A stretch of 64,000 bases of DNA from Epiperipatus broadwayi (GCA_028023455.1 JAQFVV010012512.1:3197935-3261934); one strand, 5' to 3'. Numbered from the stretch's first letter, positions 11,495 to 23,890 are shown. The notes: generated by a model from the sequence alone, not told the origin. Program-made: numbers and translations.

Positions 11495-12155
11495 TATGAA
11501 CTCCTGAATAATAATGCCTTGTGCTTTTTTTTACTTAAAATAATGTTCAGCCGATCCAAATTTGCAACAAAATTTGCATTTGTTTGTGAATCTTTCCTGA
11601 TCATAAATGGTGATGATGAACACAATAGAGATTTTTTTCAATTTGTCTATTGTGTTTATTTCATTAAATAATTTATATTTATACATAACATAATGATGAG
11701 ATCAGTAAAAGGGATTATTCAGTAGCATTTACCAAACATGAAAAGTAACTATTAAGCCAGATTATCATTTTCCAGGCTTATCCAGAGCCACAATTTACTG
11801 CATAGAGCATACAGTATATGCAGTAATGTCATGAATCCTAATACTAGCAGGGATTTTATCCTTAGCTTCTAGCATCTCTGTTATGATGCTTACTGATCTG
11901 CAAAGTAATCAACGTCAGAAGATATCTGGATTGGTTTTGGACCATCAAAATTAAAAGGATAATGAGCTTATCTGACAATTTTATGGTCATCTGAAATATT
12001 TTTCTAGTTTGAACTTAAACATGAGATTAAAGACATAGACAAAAAAAGGTATTTTCCATTTGCATATATGTAATCATAAAAGGTAACAATGCCAATTATA
12101 TCATTACTCCATCCAGCATGACTATTACATATTAAATTAAATTACACTACTTATA
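11495..12155. other. Spacer without recognised gene
   Basis: AT-rich with a short self-complementary stretch near 11616-11655 (ACACAATAGA and TCTATTGTGTT). No coding frame or known repeat found. Confidence 0.35.
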
Positions 12156-12163
12156 TAAACTGC

Positions 12164-12165
12164 TG

Positions 12166-12203
<38 letters not shown>
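12164..12203 (+). repeat. (TA)n(TG)n dinucleotide repeat
   Basis: A run of TA followed by TG repeats at the low-coordinate side of the PLE nuclease remnant. Confidence 0.9.
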
Positions 12204-12260
12204 CTGTATGCACAGATAATGAAGCTAGTAAATATATATAATTAAATGCAAGATATTAAT

Positions 12261-12966
12261 TTACTTTAAATATAAAAATATAAATTTATTTTGGCTAAGC
12301 ACTTTCAAGAGACTTCTTGCTCTCATACTCATAGCTGCTGTTGTTAAAACTGCATTGTAGAAAAGAAAATTTATGCAAAGTGATGCAAATGGTTTATAAC
12401 TGCCATTTTTGAGACAGGGCAAAGCACAGGCTTCTCTTCTATTAATAGACTTAGAATCATTTATTATATGAAATGCTTTTCTAATCTTGCATTTAGCATC
12501 ATGTCTTTCTGAGCAAATGATGTTGGCAGATGTGGGTTCGAATTTGTGGACTATTGTTCTTTCGTATTCAAAAAAGATGGAATTACCTTCTTGTTTGGTT
12601 TTGGTTTTATTGTATAGGTATTTATGCTGTGCCACTCTGTTGGCAATGTTGGTCTTAGTCTCACTATAATATGCAGCCTGGCAGTTGGCTTGTGGGCAGA
12701 TCATTTTGTACATGACCTGAGAAGTGAGCTCAGGTGTGATTATATCCTTGGAATTATTGATAAGTCTGTTTGTATTTGGAGGTGAACGATATGTGATGAT
12801 GAAGCCTTTAGATAGCTTATTGTTGAGACCTTTGGCCATGGATTGGATGTACGGTATTAGAATTCTTGGTTTATTATCCTTGATGTGGTTGTGGTTAATT
12901 TTGTGATAGAACTTATTGAGTTTCCTTTTGATAGAAAATTGTGAGTATTCTATTTTAATTAGATCA
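12261..12966 (-). pseudogene. PLE C-terminal GIY-YIG endonuclease remnant
   Basis: Penelope-like elements carry an RT followed by a GIY-YIG nuclease that makes the target nick. Here the frame is open from about 12966 to the stop at 12261. Upstream is KRKLNKFYHKIN, which resembles the RT-to-nuclease linker. The domain core is VMYKMICPQANC...AYYSETKTNIANRVAQHK, matching the family pattern GVVYKIPC..C...YIGET...L..R..EH. GIY has become VMY and YIG has become YYS, so key residues are lost. The sequence stops at the RTE 3' end near 12983, so the RT part is missing. Confidence 0.7.
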
Positions 12967-12997
12967 GCTTATATAAATATACATATCATCATCATCA

Positions 12998-14843
12998 TCA
13001 ACCATTATCAATCCACTGCAGGATGAAGGTCTCTCCAAGTTTAATCCATCCTCTCTGATCTTTAGCTTCTCTTCTCCACAACACCCCTGCACATTTTCTT
13101 ATTTCATCCATCCATCTCACAGGTGGTCTCTTTCTGGGTCTTTTACAATCTCTTGGAATCCAGTTTAAAATTTCAATTGTCCATCTATTATCATCTCTTC
13201 TAGCAATATGTCCAGCCCAACTCCATTTCAATCTTTTAATTTTTTCAATAAGGTCAGTAACACCTGTTTGTTTTCTTACCCATACATTGTGTTTTCGATC
13301 TCTTCTTGTTACTCCCAACATACATCTATCCATACTCCTTTGAGTGGTCTGAAGTCTCTGTATTGCTCTTCTATTAAGTGTCCAAGTCTCAGATCCATAA
13401 GTAAGAACTGGTAAAACACATTTGTTAAAAACCATCCTTTTCAAACACATAGGCATATTTCCTTTTAGTATCAAGTTATTTCTACCAAAAGCACTCCAAC
13501 CAAGTTTAATTCTATGATTAATTTCCTCCATTATGTTTCCATCTGTATTAATAATCTGACCAAGGTATTTGTAACTGTTAACTTCTTTTAATTCTTCATA
13601 ATCAATTTTTATTTTCATATTTTGAGCAAATCGATTAAACATTACTTTAGTCTTTCTAACATTTATCTTTAGTCCTACTTTTCTACTTTCATCTGCTAAC
13701 TCCTGCAACATTTCCTGCAGCTCTGAAGCATTATTTTCAAAAACAACTACATCATCTGCGAAATCTAAATGACTTAAATACTCTCCATTTACTTTCACTC
13801 CTTTAGTTTCCCATTTTAATCCACAAAATACTTCTTGCAGCCCTGCTGTAAAGAGTTTTGGAGATATGGAGTCACCTTGTCTTACACCTTTTTCAATGTT
13901 GATTTTTCCAGTATCATTATGTAATCTAATTGTTGCTGTTGCATTTTTATAAATATTCTTTAAAATATGACAATATCCTGGATCTATACCTTGATGATCC
14001 AATGCTTTAATCACTGAAGAAATGTGTATAGAAAAAATGCCTTTTCATAATCTACAAATCCAAAACATAATGACAACTCATATTCGTTTGTCCTTTCTAT
14101 GACTTCTCTCAATACCTGGATATGATCTATTGTACTAAAACCACTTTTAAATCCAGCTTGTTCTCTTGGTTGGTGGAAATCCAAAGTTCTCTGTAGACGA
14201 GTTGTAATTATCTTGGTAAAAATTTTATATAAAACTGATAAAAGGCTGATAGGTCTGTAATTTCTAATATCTTCTTTATCATCTTTTTTAAATATTAATA
14301 TTATTACTGCAATCTTCCAATCTTCCGGTACATCTTTATCATTTAGACATGTGGTATATAACTTTTCTAGAATTGTTTCTATTTCTTCACCTGCTTCTTT
14401 TAATATATCAATTATAATTGATATATTAAAATTCCATCATTTCCTGGAGTCTTTCCTTTCTTCATACACTTAATTTCATATCTCACTTCTTCATTTAAAA
14501 TTCTGGGCAATTCGGAAGATGTAATAGATATAGGAGGTACTTGTTCTTTATTACTATATAATTCTTGATAAAAATCTTCTATCAATTTCATGATGTCATC
14601 TCTCTTTTTAGTAATAATTCCATCTTTTTTTCTTAATGCAGATATAAATTTCCTACCAATACCAAAATGTTGTTTAACATTTTTGAGACTTTTATTTTCT
14701 TCTACAGCTTTCCTTGCTATTTCACAGTTATACTTTCTTATATCATTTTCAACTCTTTTCCGTACCATTTTACAAAATTCGAGATATTCAATTCTTTTTA
14801 ATACATCATTTTTGTATATCTTCATATTCCTTCTTTTCTTCAT
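12998..14843 (-). pseudogene. RTE reverse transcriptase, frameshifted
   Basis: Three frame segments. 14843-14412 holds the linker, ending PGNDGILI. 14411-14015 is in other frames and includes YRPISLLS-type and VDYEKAF sequence; a short deletion next to the motif A Asp removes it. 14014-12998 holds QGDSISPKLF and LDFADDVVVF (the FADD catalytic box), then KYLGQIINTDG, LTYGSETWTL and the C-terminal RRDRKH, AGHIARR region. The order matches RTE elements; the shifts and the motif A loss mean no activity. Confidence 0.88.
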
Positions 14844-15838
14844 AAATTCTCTAGTCTCAGTAGAAATTTATTAGTCAATTGCTGCTTTTTTCTACCAGCT
14901 ATGTTTGTTGCAGTTTTTAAAAGTGTATCAGTTATTTTCATATTAATTTCATTCAAATCTGAATCATGTTCAAAATCTCCTAACACTTGAAACCTATTTG
15001 TAAGTTTTAATTTAAATTCATTAGAATGTTTCTGAAGATTAGGAATATCAGCTGTAAATATTGTTTTTCTTAATAATTTTTGTCTCTCTAGTTTTACATT
15101 AACATGTAACTTATACCTTACTAATCGATGATCACTTCCTGTGTTAAATTTATTAAGAACATTACAATCTTGAAATATGTATTTTCTGTTAGTCAAAATA
15201 TAATCCAATTCTGCTGTACCTTCATTTGGTTGCTTCCATGTCCATTTCCTTTTATCATTTTTCTCAAAAAATGAATTCATAATATAAAGTTTTTCTTTTT
15301 CTGCAAACTCCACAAGTCTATGTCCTCTCTCATTTCTATTACCATAACCAAAATTACCTACAGCAATTTCATCTTTCATTTGTCTACCAATTCTAGCATT
15401 AAAGTCTCCCATAACAATTTTAAAATGTTGTTTACTCTTATCAAAAGCCTTTTGTACATCCATATAAAAATCTTCTACTACTTCATCACTATGAGAACTT
15501 GTTGGGGCATAAACCTGAATTATCTGCATTTGGTATCTGCTATTAAGTAGTATAACTAATCTTGCCACTCTGTCCGATACACCATCAATCTCCACAATAT
15601 TGTTCTTCCACTTTTTATTTATAATGAATCCTACTCCACTTGTATTTCCAATATGTGTGCCTTTATAATAGAGTATATGTCCACTTTTTAAATCAATTGT
15701 TTCTTCTCCTTTTCTTCTAACTTCACAAAGTCCAATAATGTCCCATTTAATATAAGACAGTTCTTCTAATTCTTGCAATCTTCCTTCACTTGAAAGTGAT
15801 CTGCAGTTGTAAGTACCTAAATAAAAAGTCGTCATCAA
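14840..15838 (-). pseudogene. RTE endonuclease domain
   Basis: 332-residue frame from the ATG at 15838 with all apurinic-type endonuclease boxes in order: TYNCRSL, GLCEVRRK (catalytic Glu), QVYAPTS, GDFNARIG (Asp/Asn), ELDYILTN (Asp) and SDHRLV (final Asp-His). The domain looks intact as protein; the frame then shifts near 14843 before the RT. As one protein in an active element it would nick target DNA and prime reverse transcription. Confidence 0.88.
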
Positions 15839-15871
15839 ATGGCAACCTGGGTCCGCAATCAGGGGATTCTA

Positions 15872-16690
15872 TATACATACAATTCTATAACCCAACAATA
15901 ATAACTAAAATCTATACATAAATCATAATCAATGCATATTATATGACTATTGAATAATTTTTTTACATAAATTAAAGCAAATCTTAAAACTTATATACAT
16001 ACATTAAACAAACCTTAAAATTATAACACTCAATTATTCATGTCTTCTTAACCCTAGACATATTTCTTAAAATACTATCAACGTAAATTACATAAACATA
16101 AAATTAAACAATAGAATTAATAATAAAAAAAAAAAATTAACACATAGTAATAAAATTTAATAATTGTTTACCCAATCCATACCTACACTATTAACCATAT
16201 ACAACCTTAAATTTTCAATTACCTTTCAATGACCATTTACCACTTAGTTTACCATGCCCTTTAACCAAATTCACACATCTATCTATATTCTCTTGAATAT
16301 ATATCGTTTCATAGTATTTTCTTTTGTTACAATCTTCAACATATTTTATAATTTGTATATCTCTTACACAATTCATTTTATGGCCAGTGTCTAAATAATA
16401 ACTTTATTATTATGTGTTAAATTATTTTGTTTTATTAATTCTATTGTTTAATTTTATGTTTATATAATTTACATTGATAGTATTTAAGAAATATATCTAG
16501 GGTTAAGAAGATATGAATAATTGATTGTTATAATTTTAAGGTTTGTTTAATGTATGTATAGAACAGTTTTAAGATTTGTTTTAATTTATGTAAAGAATTT
16601 ATTCAGTAGTCATATAATATGTATTCATTATGATTTATGATTTATTTATAAATTTTAGTTATCATTGTTAGGTTATAGAATTGTATATAT
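15872..16690. mobile_element. PLE 3' end as a large palindrome, with GIY-YIG tail
   Basis: Arms about 15872-16160 and 16395-16690 are inverted copies, with perhaps 10-15% mismatch by eye. The centre 16161-16394, read on the minus strand, encodes DTGHKMNCVRDIQIIKYVED followed by CNKRKYYETIYIQENIDRC. This matches the C-terminal part of the GIY-YIG domain of the PLE at 37 kb (DTGHTIDF, then ERNEIKRRIKESLLLKI). The arms are therefore PLE 3' untranslated sequence, one copy in normal order after the coding end and one inverted beyond it. The left arm abuts the 5' end of the RTE. Confidence 0.7.
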
Positions 16691-16744
16691 ATATATGTGT
16701 ATACTGTATATTTATATAAGTAGTATAATTTAATTTAATATGTA

Positions 16745-16935
16745 ATAATCACGCTAGATGGGGGAATGGTATAATTGTGTCTCCGTATAAGGAGAAGTCA
16801 CAGTGCAGCACATCTCATATATATATGCCTTGAGAAGTTCCGAATATCGGATGAAAACCTGTTTGATTAAAGTATTTATATTAAAAAAATTGTTTATTTC
16901 AATTAAGTATAATTGATTATTAATAATAATATTAT
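16745..16935 (+). repeat. Repeat with CCTTGAGAAG-hairpin-GAAAAC motif, copy 2
   Basis: Starts with sequence shared with the LINE-B 3' tail (GGAGAAGTCACAGTGCAGC). Then come CCTTGAGAAGT, a hairpin TCCG/CGGA around AATAT (about 16838-16852), TGAAAACC and an AT-rich tail ending TTGATTATTAATAATAA. The paired bases are complete here but broken in the 8.7-kb copy. It could be a SINE that shares the 3' end of LINE-B, which is a common way for SINEs to borrow LINE machinery. Confidence 0.55.
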
Positions 16936-16989
16936 TGGAAACAAAATTATGGACAAATTTATGATTATATATATATATCTCATTTGACG

Positions 16990-17218
16990 ATTGGTAAGGA
17001 TGTGAAAAAGATAAATGATCTTCAATATACGTAGGTGTTTGTGCTGAGCCAGCACTTATCAGTTGATCCAGATCAATATCTCCTACATATATATATAATC
17101 AGCGGTCATTTTATATTAAGATAGCAAATATTTAAACTTTAATGGACAGGCTTCAAACTTCACTACCCTCCAACTATTCAGTCATTCATATCATTGAAAA
17201 TCTGATGGTGGAATGCTA
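16990..17218 (-). repeat. Hammerhead repeat family 1, partial copy
   Basis: Minus-strand copy with the upstream body (CACCATCAGATTTTCAATGA-type stretch), the ribozyme region at 17017-17074 and the first bases after it. The ribozyme core is damaged: CTGATAA instead of CTGATGA, and no GAAA box. Stem II (GTGCTG/CAGCAC) and the outer stem I (GATCT with AGATC) are still complementary. Confidence 0.7.
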
Positions 17219-17329
17219 ATAAACAAAACAGCTATAAACACAACAATAAACGATTTTATATGTTTATCGACAGGTAGCAAACACATATCAAATTATTACA
17301 GTAGAGATTACATTGAATAACTTAGTAAT

Positions 17330-17860
17330 ATCTTTGAATGACTTGGGAAAGATAATACAATTAAAATTAATAAAAAGTGGATTAATAGGTTAAAAAAGGT
17401 TGTAAATAAGTATTTATTTAGAATTAATAAGGTTATTAACCAGAAAAGTAGAGAGAAAAATTCTAGAAAGGTTAAAAGAAAAGGTAAATGTATGGATGGA
17501 TTATAAAAAGGCATTTAAGAAGCAAATAGAAGAAGAGGAGATAAAGATTGGATGATATATATGTGTGTGTGTGTGTTTTTTTTTTAAATAGCTACAAAAA
17601 AATTTTAAAAAATGAATAATTTTAATAATAAGTAATCTGAATAAATAGTGTTGGAAAAGTAGTTGTGAAAAAAAAATAAGTAAATGAGGGGAAAACAAAA
17701 GAAAAATGTCTGTAATATTGTTAAATGCAGAGAAAAGAAAATGTTACAATAGAAAAAGACTTGGAAAAGTACTCAATGAATGTTAACAAAATATTTGTGT
17801 CGAAGAGAGATGCTAAAGCAATATTGAATTATGTAATGATTTCGAATTGAATAGAGCAAT
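17330..17860 (+). pseudogene. Decayed LINE coding fragment
   Basis: Lysine-rich broken frames include KWINRLKKVVNKYLF and VNVWMDYKKAF. The latter resembles the RT box A region (DYKKAFD) of a LINE. A similar decayed block lies at 19935-20480. Too degraded to assign to a clade. Confidence 0.4.
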
Positions 17861-18494
17861 AGACAAATTTTTTATAAAAAAGTGAAATGTGTAAATAGTT
17901 ACACAGCTAAAATATTAATATGTATGGAAAAATATACAAGGACTATTTTAGATCAATAGAAAGATGTGAAAATTAGATTACAATAGAATAGAAATGAAAC
18001 GAATTTTAGATTGATAACTATGAGCCAATAATAAAAACTGCCATACTTTATCATACATATAGCAAGTCTGTTTTTGGATTAAACCGTGTATTACTTTGTT
18101 TAAATTCCAAGGTTGAGCAAAATGTCAATCATCATTTGTTTAAATAAAATAATACATAGTTAACCCCCAAAAATATTTTATTTACGTCATATAACAATGA
18201 AAATATTAAATATGATAGATATATAATTAAAGACATAAGTAAAAATAATTTTCACAGTTTATCAACTGATTACATATATTTTAATGGATCAGATTAAGAC
18301 TAGACTAGATGGAAGACAGTAAAATCGTTGGGGGAGGGTGGAATTCATCGCAAAAAGAATTTTGTTCAAATGAAAATGAAACCATTGTTTATAGTATTTT
18401 TAAAAATGCAATAGGCTTATGATAAAATGGATACCAATAGGTCGTGGAGAAATCTTCAAAATATGGAATAGACTTAGAATAATAGTTAAGGTCA
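17861..18494. other. AT-rich spacer
   Basis: No coding frame, hairpin or known repeat recognised. Confidence 0.35.
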
Positions 18495-18588
18495 AGCATC
18501 GGTGGACTAGTGGTTAGCATAGCTGCCTTCCAAGCAGCTGTCCCAGGTTAACTTCCTGGTCAATGCTTTAACATACGGAAAAAAAATA
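18495..18588 (+). repeat. SINE with complete tRNA-Gly(UCC)-like head
   Basis: GCAT at 18495 pairs with ATGC near 18569, TGGACTAGTGGTTAGCA is an A box, and the anticodon arm GCTGC/GCAGC has the loop CTTCCAA, giving anticodon UCC. The T arm is CCAGG/CCTGG with an altered loop (B box GGTTAACTTCC). It continues as TTTAACAT and an A run, so it is a SINE or tRNA pseudogene insertion, not a functional tRNA. Compare 29775-29850. Confidence 0.7.
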
Positions 18589-18589
18589 G

Positions 18590-19080
18590 TTAAATACGAT
18601 TATTTTTATAATTATCAATATGAAATTGGATTAAACAGTATTATCATTTGAAATGCATTTTTTAAAAAGTACATTAGGTGTACTATCATTGTCACAATGC
18701 AGAAAGATGAAATCATATTTTCAATCAAGTCATTTATTTTTTGAGAAAGAATTTTTTTTTTTTGGCCAATGAAAATTCTTATTGTAAAATTGGTAAGGAG
18801 TTCTTTGATTTGTGTGTCGATTTATTTCTAAAATTTGATGAAGATTGATTGTTGGTTCTGAAAAACAGTTCAACAGCTGCCACTCTAGTAATTTCTCTAA
18901 TGACTGAGTGTTCTATTCTTAGATGTACTATAATAAATACACAACCTAGTATATAGTTAGAAAAATTCTTTTATAAAAATCAGATCATAATTAAATATTT
19001 TATTAATAATTACATGGCAATAAAATCACATCTTGGTTAGAAAAAAGGGTATGCTGCAGTTATATAGTACTCTCCAGAGC
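18590..19080. other. AT-rich spacer
   Basis: No gene or clear repeat recognised. Confidence 0.35.
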
Positions 19081-19558
19081 AGTGGTGCACAACCTTTTTA
19101 CATTTGGGGTCTCCTTTTTTACATTTACGACCCCTTTCTCTAGTTGCACCCCTTTCCACACTTGCTACCCCTTAAATAAAAATTTGAGCTACCTATTATT
19201 TGTTTTTTGTTTTTTTCATATGTCATAGCATCGGCCGGGACGCGAACCCACAACCGTCTGCAACCAACTTCTTGCTTGCATGGCGGCTGCGATACCTCTC
19301 GGCTAACAATGCAAGACTTGTTTTTAACATTAAAATATTCATAATATAACGACAGTAGTTTTAATTAATATATACAAATTTACATTTCCAGTATTAAATT
19401 TTTGAAACAAAATCATATTTAAAAAATGTGATTTTTACCTATTTTTAAAAATTAAATTCTTTCCAAAAAATGTATCAACCCAAACATGAGTGAATTTCTT
19501 TAAAATTTTGTGACCCATTACCCCTATTGGATTGTGACCCATAGATTATGCACTACTA
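19081..19558 (+). mobile_element. hAT-like MITE with a nested SINE
   Basis: The left end is CAGTGGTGCACAACC and the right end TTATGCACTACTA, an imperfect inverted repeat of the type seen in hAT non-autonomous elements. Subterminal GACCCC/GTGACCC motifs face inward on both sides. No transposase is encoded. I could not find an 8-bp target duplication, so the boundaries may be off by a few bases. Confidence 0.6.
19223..19318 (-). repeat. SINE with tRNA head having a long variable arm, nested in the MITE
   Basis: On the minus strand it begins GCATTGTTAGCCGAGAGG (A box) and has GGGTTCGCGTCCC (B box) near the end, then GATGCTATGACAT. The distance between boxes is too long for a standard tRNA, so the parent was probably of the Leu/Ser type. 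A second copy is at 47503-47600. Confidence 0.65.
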
Positions 19559-19934
19559 ACCCCCCTTGTCTTCACACAAATTATTTTAACATTATTCTAT
19601 GCTTATATAAAATATCCCAAGTAGATCGGAAACAAGAATAATACAACAGAAAAAATTAAAAGATGCCAACAGTATTACTATTTATTGGCAGAAGTTATAA
19701 CGAAAAGCATTTTCAAAAGTTCTTGCTATAAAATAATGTATGTAATTAAAATATTTTTAAAAGGACAATCATTCTAATAGGATGGGAAGAGACTAAGACT
19801 TTTTTTATTAGGTTCTTAAAACTTATTATAGTAAAATATCAAAAAAACATTTGATGGAATCACATGTTCAATTGCCAATTTAGGTAAAGTATATGATGGG
19901 ATTTTACATGGTTAAATCATAATCTGCAGTATAC

Positions 19935-20480
19935 TATTAATTATGTATTGGTAAAAAAAAAAAGGAATTTGAAAACCATAAAAGAAATTAAGTTGTTGGA
20001 TAATGAAGAAAAAGGGTATAGTAGTGTTCATAATTTTATGTTCATAAAATTAGAAGAACCTGAAAGACTAAGTAATAAAATGTTTAGTAAAGTTGGCAAA
20101 GGTGGGTGGAAAATAAATTTAAAAGCTTAAATTGAGCAGTTTAAATCCTATTTTGGAAACAATTGTAAGAGGTGATTTTAAATATTATGAAAAGTGAATA
20201 TATATGGATAAGAAGATTGTAAATAAATATTTATTTAGAGCCAAAAGAATTAATAAAAAAATGTAGAATACAGACTTTAAAAAGTGTGTGGGGGGGGGGA
20301 TGAATAATATATGAAGATTAGGATATGGACTTTAAAAAGTGGGGAGGGGGATGATGAAGAATATATGAAAATTATAAAAGTTTGTTAAGAAGAAAATTGA
20401 AGAAGTGGAAGTAAAACTTATATGAAAGTAAGGTGAATTTAATAAGAAGTTGATGGAGTAAATTAACAATACTGAAGGAT
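19935..20480 (+). pseudogene. Decayed LINE coding fragment
   Basis: Broken lysine-rich frames, one open for 60 codons from 19948, resemble the block at 17330-17860 in composition and in phrases such as KKIVNKYLFRAKRINK. No catalytic box survives. Called a LINE remnant only by this likeness. Confidence 0.35.
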
Positions 20481-20529
20481 AGAGTTATGAATTATAAATA
20501 TTGTGGAAATATATACAATTATATACATA

Positions 20530-23085
20530 TATTGTAACAGTCAGAATCGTCTATCTCGCTAACACACTGCAGAATTCAAACCCCAGACACGAAACTGAAC
20601 ATTCTAGGAGGGGTTGCCTTCTAGATATACTAAGTTCGAATCTAAAGCCCAAATTTCACAGCGCCATCTACATGACAACGCATCTGATGCCACTACTAGT
20701 ATGACCTTTGACCGGTGCCTGGTGGTCAGGGAGAAACAAAAGACTCTATACTAAAAGAAGTTTGGGTGGCTAATTAACGTCTATGGATTTACAAAAGAAA
20801 TGCAGAAAATATATATATATAGACCGAGACAGTGATAGGAATCAAATAAAATAAGAGATCAAATTTAGTTTTAAATAATTTCACAAAATTTATTTAAATA
20901 AAATATATATATATAATGCCACTGTCTGCTTATATGAGACAGGGACGCATATTAAATAATTGTGGGCATTATATTTCAATAAATGACAAAAAGGTTTTAA
21001 AACAAAGTGATATATTCTATTCCTCGGGCTAATAGCATTACGATAATGTGCTTGACGAGATAGGAACATGTGCGAGGTGCTTTGAGCAATTATACAAGTT
21101 TAAGAAAATATTTGAAAATTAAGTGTTCTAAAATATTTATTGATTTTGAGAATAGCACGGACTAAAGCTTACTAAGCAACAAAGTGGGAATGTGATCAAA
21201 GCATTTATTTGATAATAATATTAATAGAGTTGCATTGGGAGGTCAGTATTGCTGATAATGAATTTATTAAAGTTGGAGGGTGTGACACGTTTAAGTCACG
21301 GATGCTTTGTAAAATAAATATAAAATAAAACAATAATGGAATATTTGGAATGATTACGGAGGGCATATCGCCGCTAACCCGTAGGAAAGTATTTTATGAA
21401 CAGCCGAAACTTAGCGACTGTGTGACGATTGCGTTTAATTCCCAGGTGTGTCATTTGGAAACACACTCTGCCTGGAAATCACAAAAAGGGCGAAGAGAAC
21501 GGCTTTAGCCGTGTAAAGAATCCTTGGAAAAATAAAACAAAGCGGTCTCAACAACCAATTCATTTACCAGCAATACGAGACGAGTGTATACAAAACATAC
21601 TGAATGGGTTTTACTTGGATTAAGAGAAATGCCCAATCAAATTCCCAGAAATTCATTTAAAAGGGTCCGCACATTCTCGACGTCAATGATGAACTTTGTA
21701 ATTAAAGTAGAACACGGTAATTAAAATAGGAAAATGCATGCTTGCGGGTTTAAAACGTAAGTATAGATTTATATTCGCAATCATGCATTAAGGGACACAT
21801 TTAACCATTGACCTCGCACATACTCTTATATTAGATTAAAATCAATAACATGTAGATTTTAAACTATGTGATTATATTATATTAAAGAAAAGAATCGCCC
21901 TCGAACGAGTGATTTGCAAGATAATAAAATTGGAAAATTATAAATTTAAAATATGCCTTAATAGCGGCGTCTTATTTTCAATAAAGGGAATAGTTCACTC
22001 GGTCAAAGATGATTCTGACACATTATCATAATAAAATAAAAGAAAGCTTTATAAATAGAAAATATTAACCCAAGGATAGAGCAAAACGGTTGATTATATT
22101 TGAACACTTTAAAGAAGTACATAATAAAGTTATGTGAAATAAAAGAAAAACAATTTAGAATAGCTATAGCATGTTAGTTAGGATTCACAAGAGCTCTTGG
22201 GTTAATTTAGGGTTACCTCTGGAGAAGCATTTTTAGGCAGATTGATGGTCGGCAGGTTTTTATATAATTTAACAGCAAAATCTGGAAATGTTCATATTTT
22301 TGGCAGCAGCAGCAGTTCCGGGGTTCCCTGTGTGATAACTTCCGATGGTCTACGGCAGCAGATGACCATTCCGGAGAGAAATAGCCTTCTCGCGCTCTAC
22401 TCTGTCATGTCAAGATTTACAAATTACTAGAATAGAACTCAGAATGATTTCTCTTAGAAACATTAGAAAAAAACTCCCTGGAGAACAAAAGAAAACCCTT
22501 CTTTTATAGTAGACTTTAACAATAGAACTGCCCTGGAGCATTACCAAAATGTATCGGACTTATCAGCTGTAATTAAATCATCCGAATATCTAAAGGAATT
22601 CAACATTAATTAATTTCTTTTGTTAATTTCCCTGTCGACATTCGAATTACAAACTAGATTTAATTAAAAATTACTTTTACTAATTAAAGAAAACCTTAAG
22701 TGGACATCTGCTGTTTTTAGATAAACTTATAGAACATTAACTAATTAAACTATTGTCCCTGATTTATTTAAACAGAAATATTTGGAATAACTTTTATTAA
22801 ATTAAAGAAAATGATTTTACTTTTTAAATTGCAATATTTGAATCTATTTACTAAACGAATATTTACTAAATGAATTTTATTTTAAATCAAAATATATTAC
22901 GACAGTAATATATTTGTAAATAGATTCAAACAAAATAACTTTAACAATTTATAATTTTGATATGTTTTAAAATGCATATCATAGTGTGTGCATAATTACA
23001 ACTTATATAACCTACTTTTAAATAAATGTAAATTATGTGAACAAATACATAATTCATAATATTTTATTTTATTTGGGAATAAGTT
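20530..23085 (+). mobile_element. Long LTR-like repeat beginning TGTAACAGTCAG, no protein
   Basis: Inserted in a TA-rich stretch. It is richer in G, C and CpG than its surroundings, especially at 20530-20720 and 21350-22440. Two other loci (34618, 47602) begin with TGTGACAGTCAG and TGTAACAGTCA and also lie in TA runs. This copy and the 47602 copy share GTCAGGGAGAAACAA about 200 bases in. The TG start suggests an LTR, perhaps a long solo LTR. No integrase, RT or primer site was found and the 3' end is a guess from the TA run. Confidence 0.35.
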
Positions 23086-23360
23086 ATATATATATAATAC
23101 GAGCATTGTGCTCGTGGTTTAAAATTAGGTGGGATTTTCGATATATAAGTGTATTGCAGACACACTATGATAGATTGGGGTTCAAACTAAGGTATGAGGG
23201 TAGGAAGTAGGTGAGAAAAGGTGAAACGAAGATCTGCAAAGCAGACCTTACTGTTTCAATATATATATATTAGGGACTTGAAATCAGACTTTCAAGCTTC
23301 CTACAATTATTTACTCCATATTATACAACCAATACATATGACCATGTGAAAAAAATAAAT

Positions 23361-23415
23361 GATCTACAATATACATATTTCATGCAGAATCATCACTCAT
23401 CAGTTAATGCTGATC
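23361..23415 (-). ncRNA. Hammerhead ribozyme, family 1, unit 1
   Basis: Core boxes intact: CTGATGA (complement of 23397-23403) and GAAA. Helix III region ATATGTAT folds as three pairs with a two-base loop. Stem II is reduced to two sure pairs (TG/CA), and stem I keeps the outer GATC/GATC but loses part of the inner pairing. Probably weak or inactive. Confidence 0.6.
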
Positions 23416-23835
23416 ATTCCCACACATATATACAATGAGTGCTCAGTTTATATTAAAATAAAAAATCTTCAAACTTTAATGGACAAGGCTTCAATCTTCT
23501 CCATCCTCCAACTCTTCAGCCATCAATATCATTGAAAATCTGTAGGATGGAATGCTCAAAGTCCTTGTTGATGCCAATATTATTGTTATACCATGTTGAA
23601 GTTAAGTCACTCAAATCCCTCACATATAGGACCTTAATATGGCCATTAAAATATATAGAAGAGGCATGAACAGAATACAGACTGAATATGTAATATTTAA
23701 ATACGTATATATTGTCTATACTAAACTTAATGTAATTAAAAGGGACTTGAACTTAGATTTTCAAGCTCCTTACAGCTATCAACTCCATCTTATACAACCA
23801 ATACACATGACCACATACATGTGAAAAATATAAAT

Positions 23836-23890
23836 GATCTCCAATATATGTATTAGATGCTGAACCAGCACTCATCAGTTGGTCCAGATC
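23836..23890 (-). ncRNA. Hammerhead ribozyme, family 1, unit 2 (core mutated)
   Basis: The best preserved stems in the array: stem I CCAA/TTGG plus outer GATCT/AGATC, and stem II TGCT/AGCA around GGTTC. The GAAA box reads CTAA, which removes the essential G12 and A13, so it should not cleave. It is nonetheless the clearest guide to the family fold. Confidence 0.65.

Larger units (their letters stand above)
12983..15868 (-). mobile_element. RTE-type LINE, nearly full length, copy 1
   Basis: One RTE-like ORF (endonuclease then RT) ends in a short (ATG)n tail at 12986-13000, typical of RTE elements. The 5' side breaks off near 15868, directly against a PLE palindrome. The copy at 59.4-62.2 kb has about 85 more bases upstream, so this one is slightly 5'-truncated or cut by the PLE. 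Two or three frameshifts make it inactive. It is close in sequence to the 59-62 kb copy, so the family was active fairly recently. Confidence 0.9.

Noticed and set aside
18495-18573. Functional tRNA-Gly(UCC) gene
   Set aside because: The T loop is altered (TTAACTT), the acceptor arm pairs only partly and a SINE-type tail with an A run follows, as in the 29.8-kb copy.
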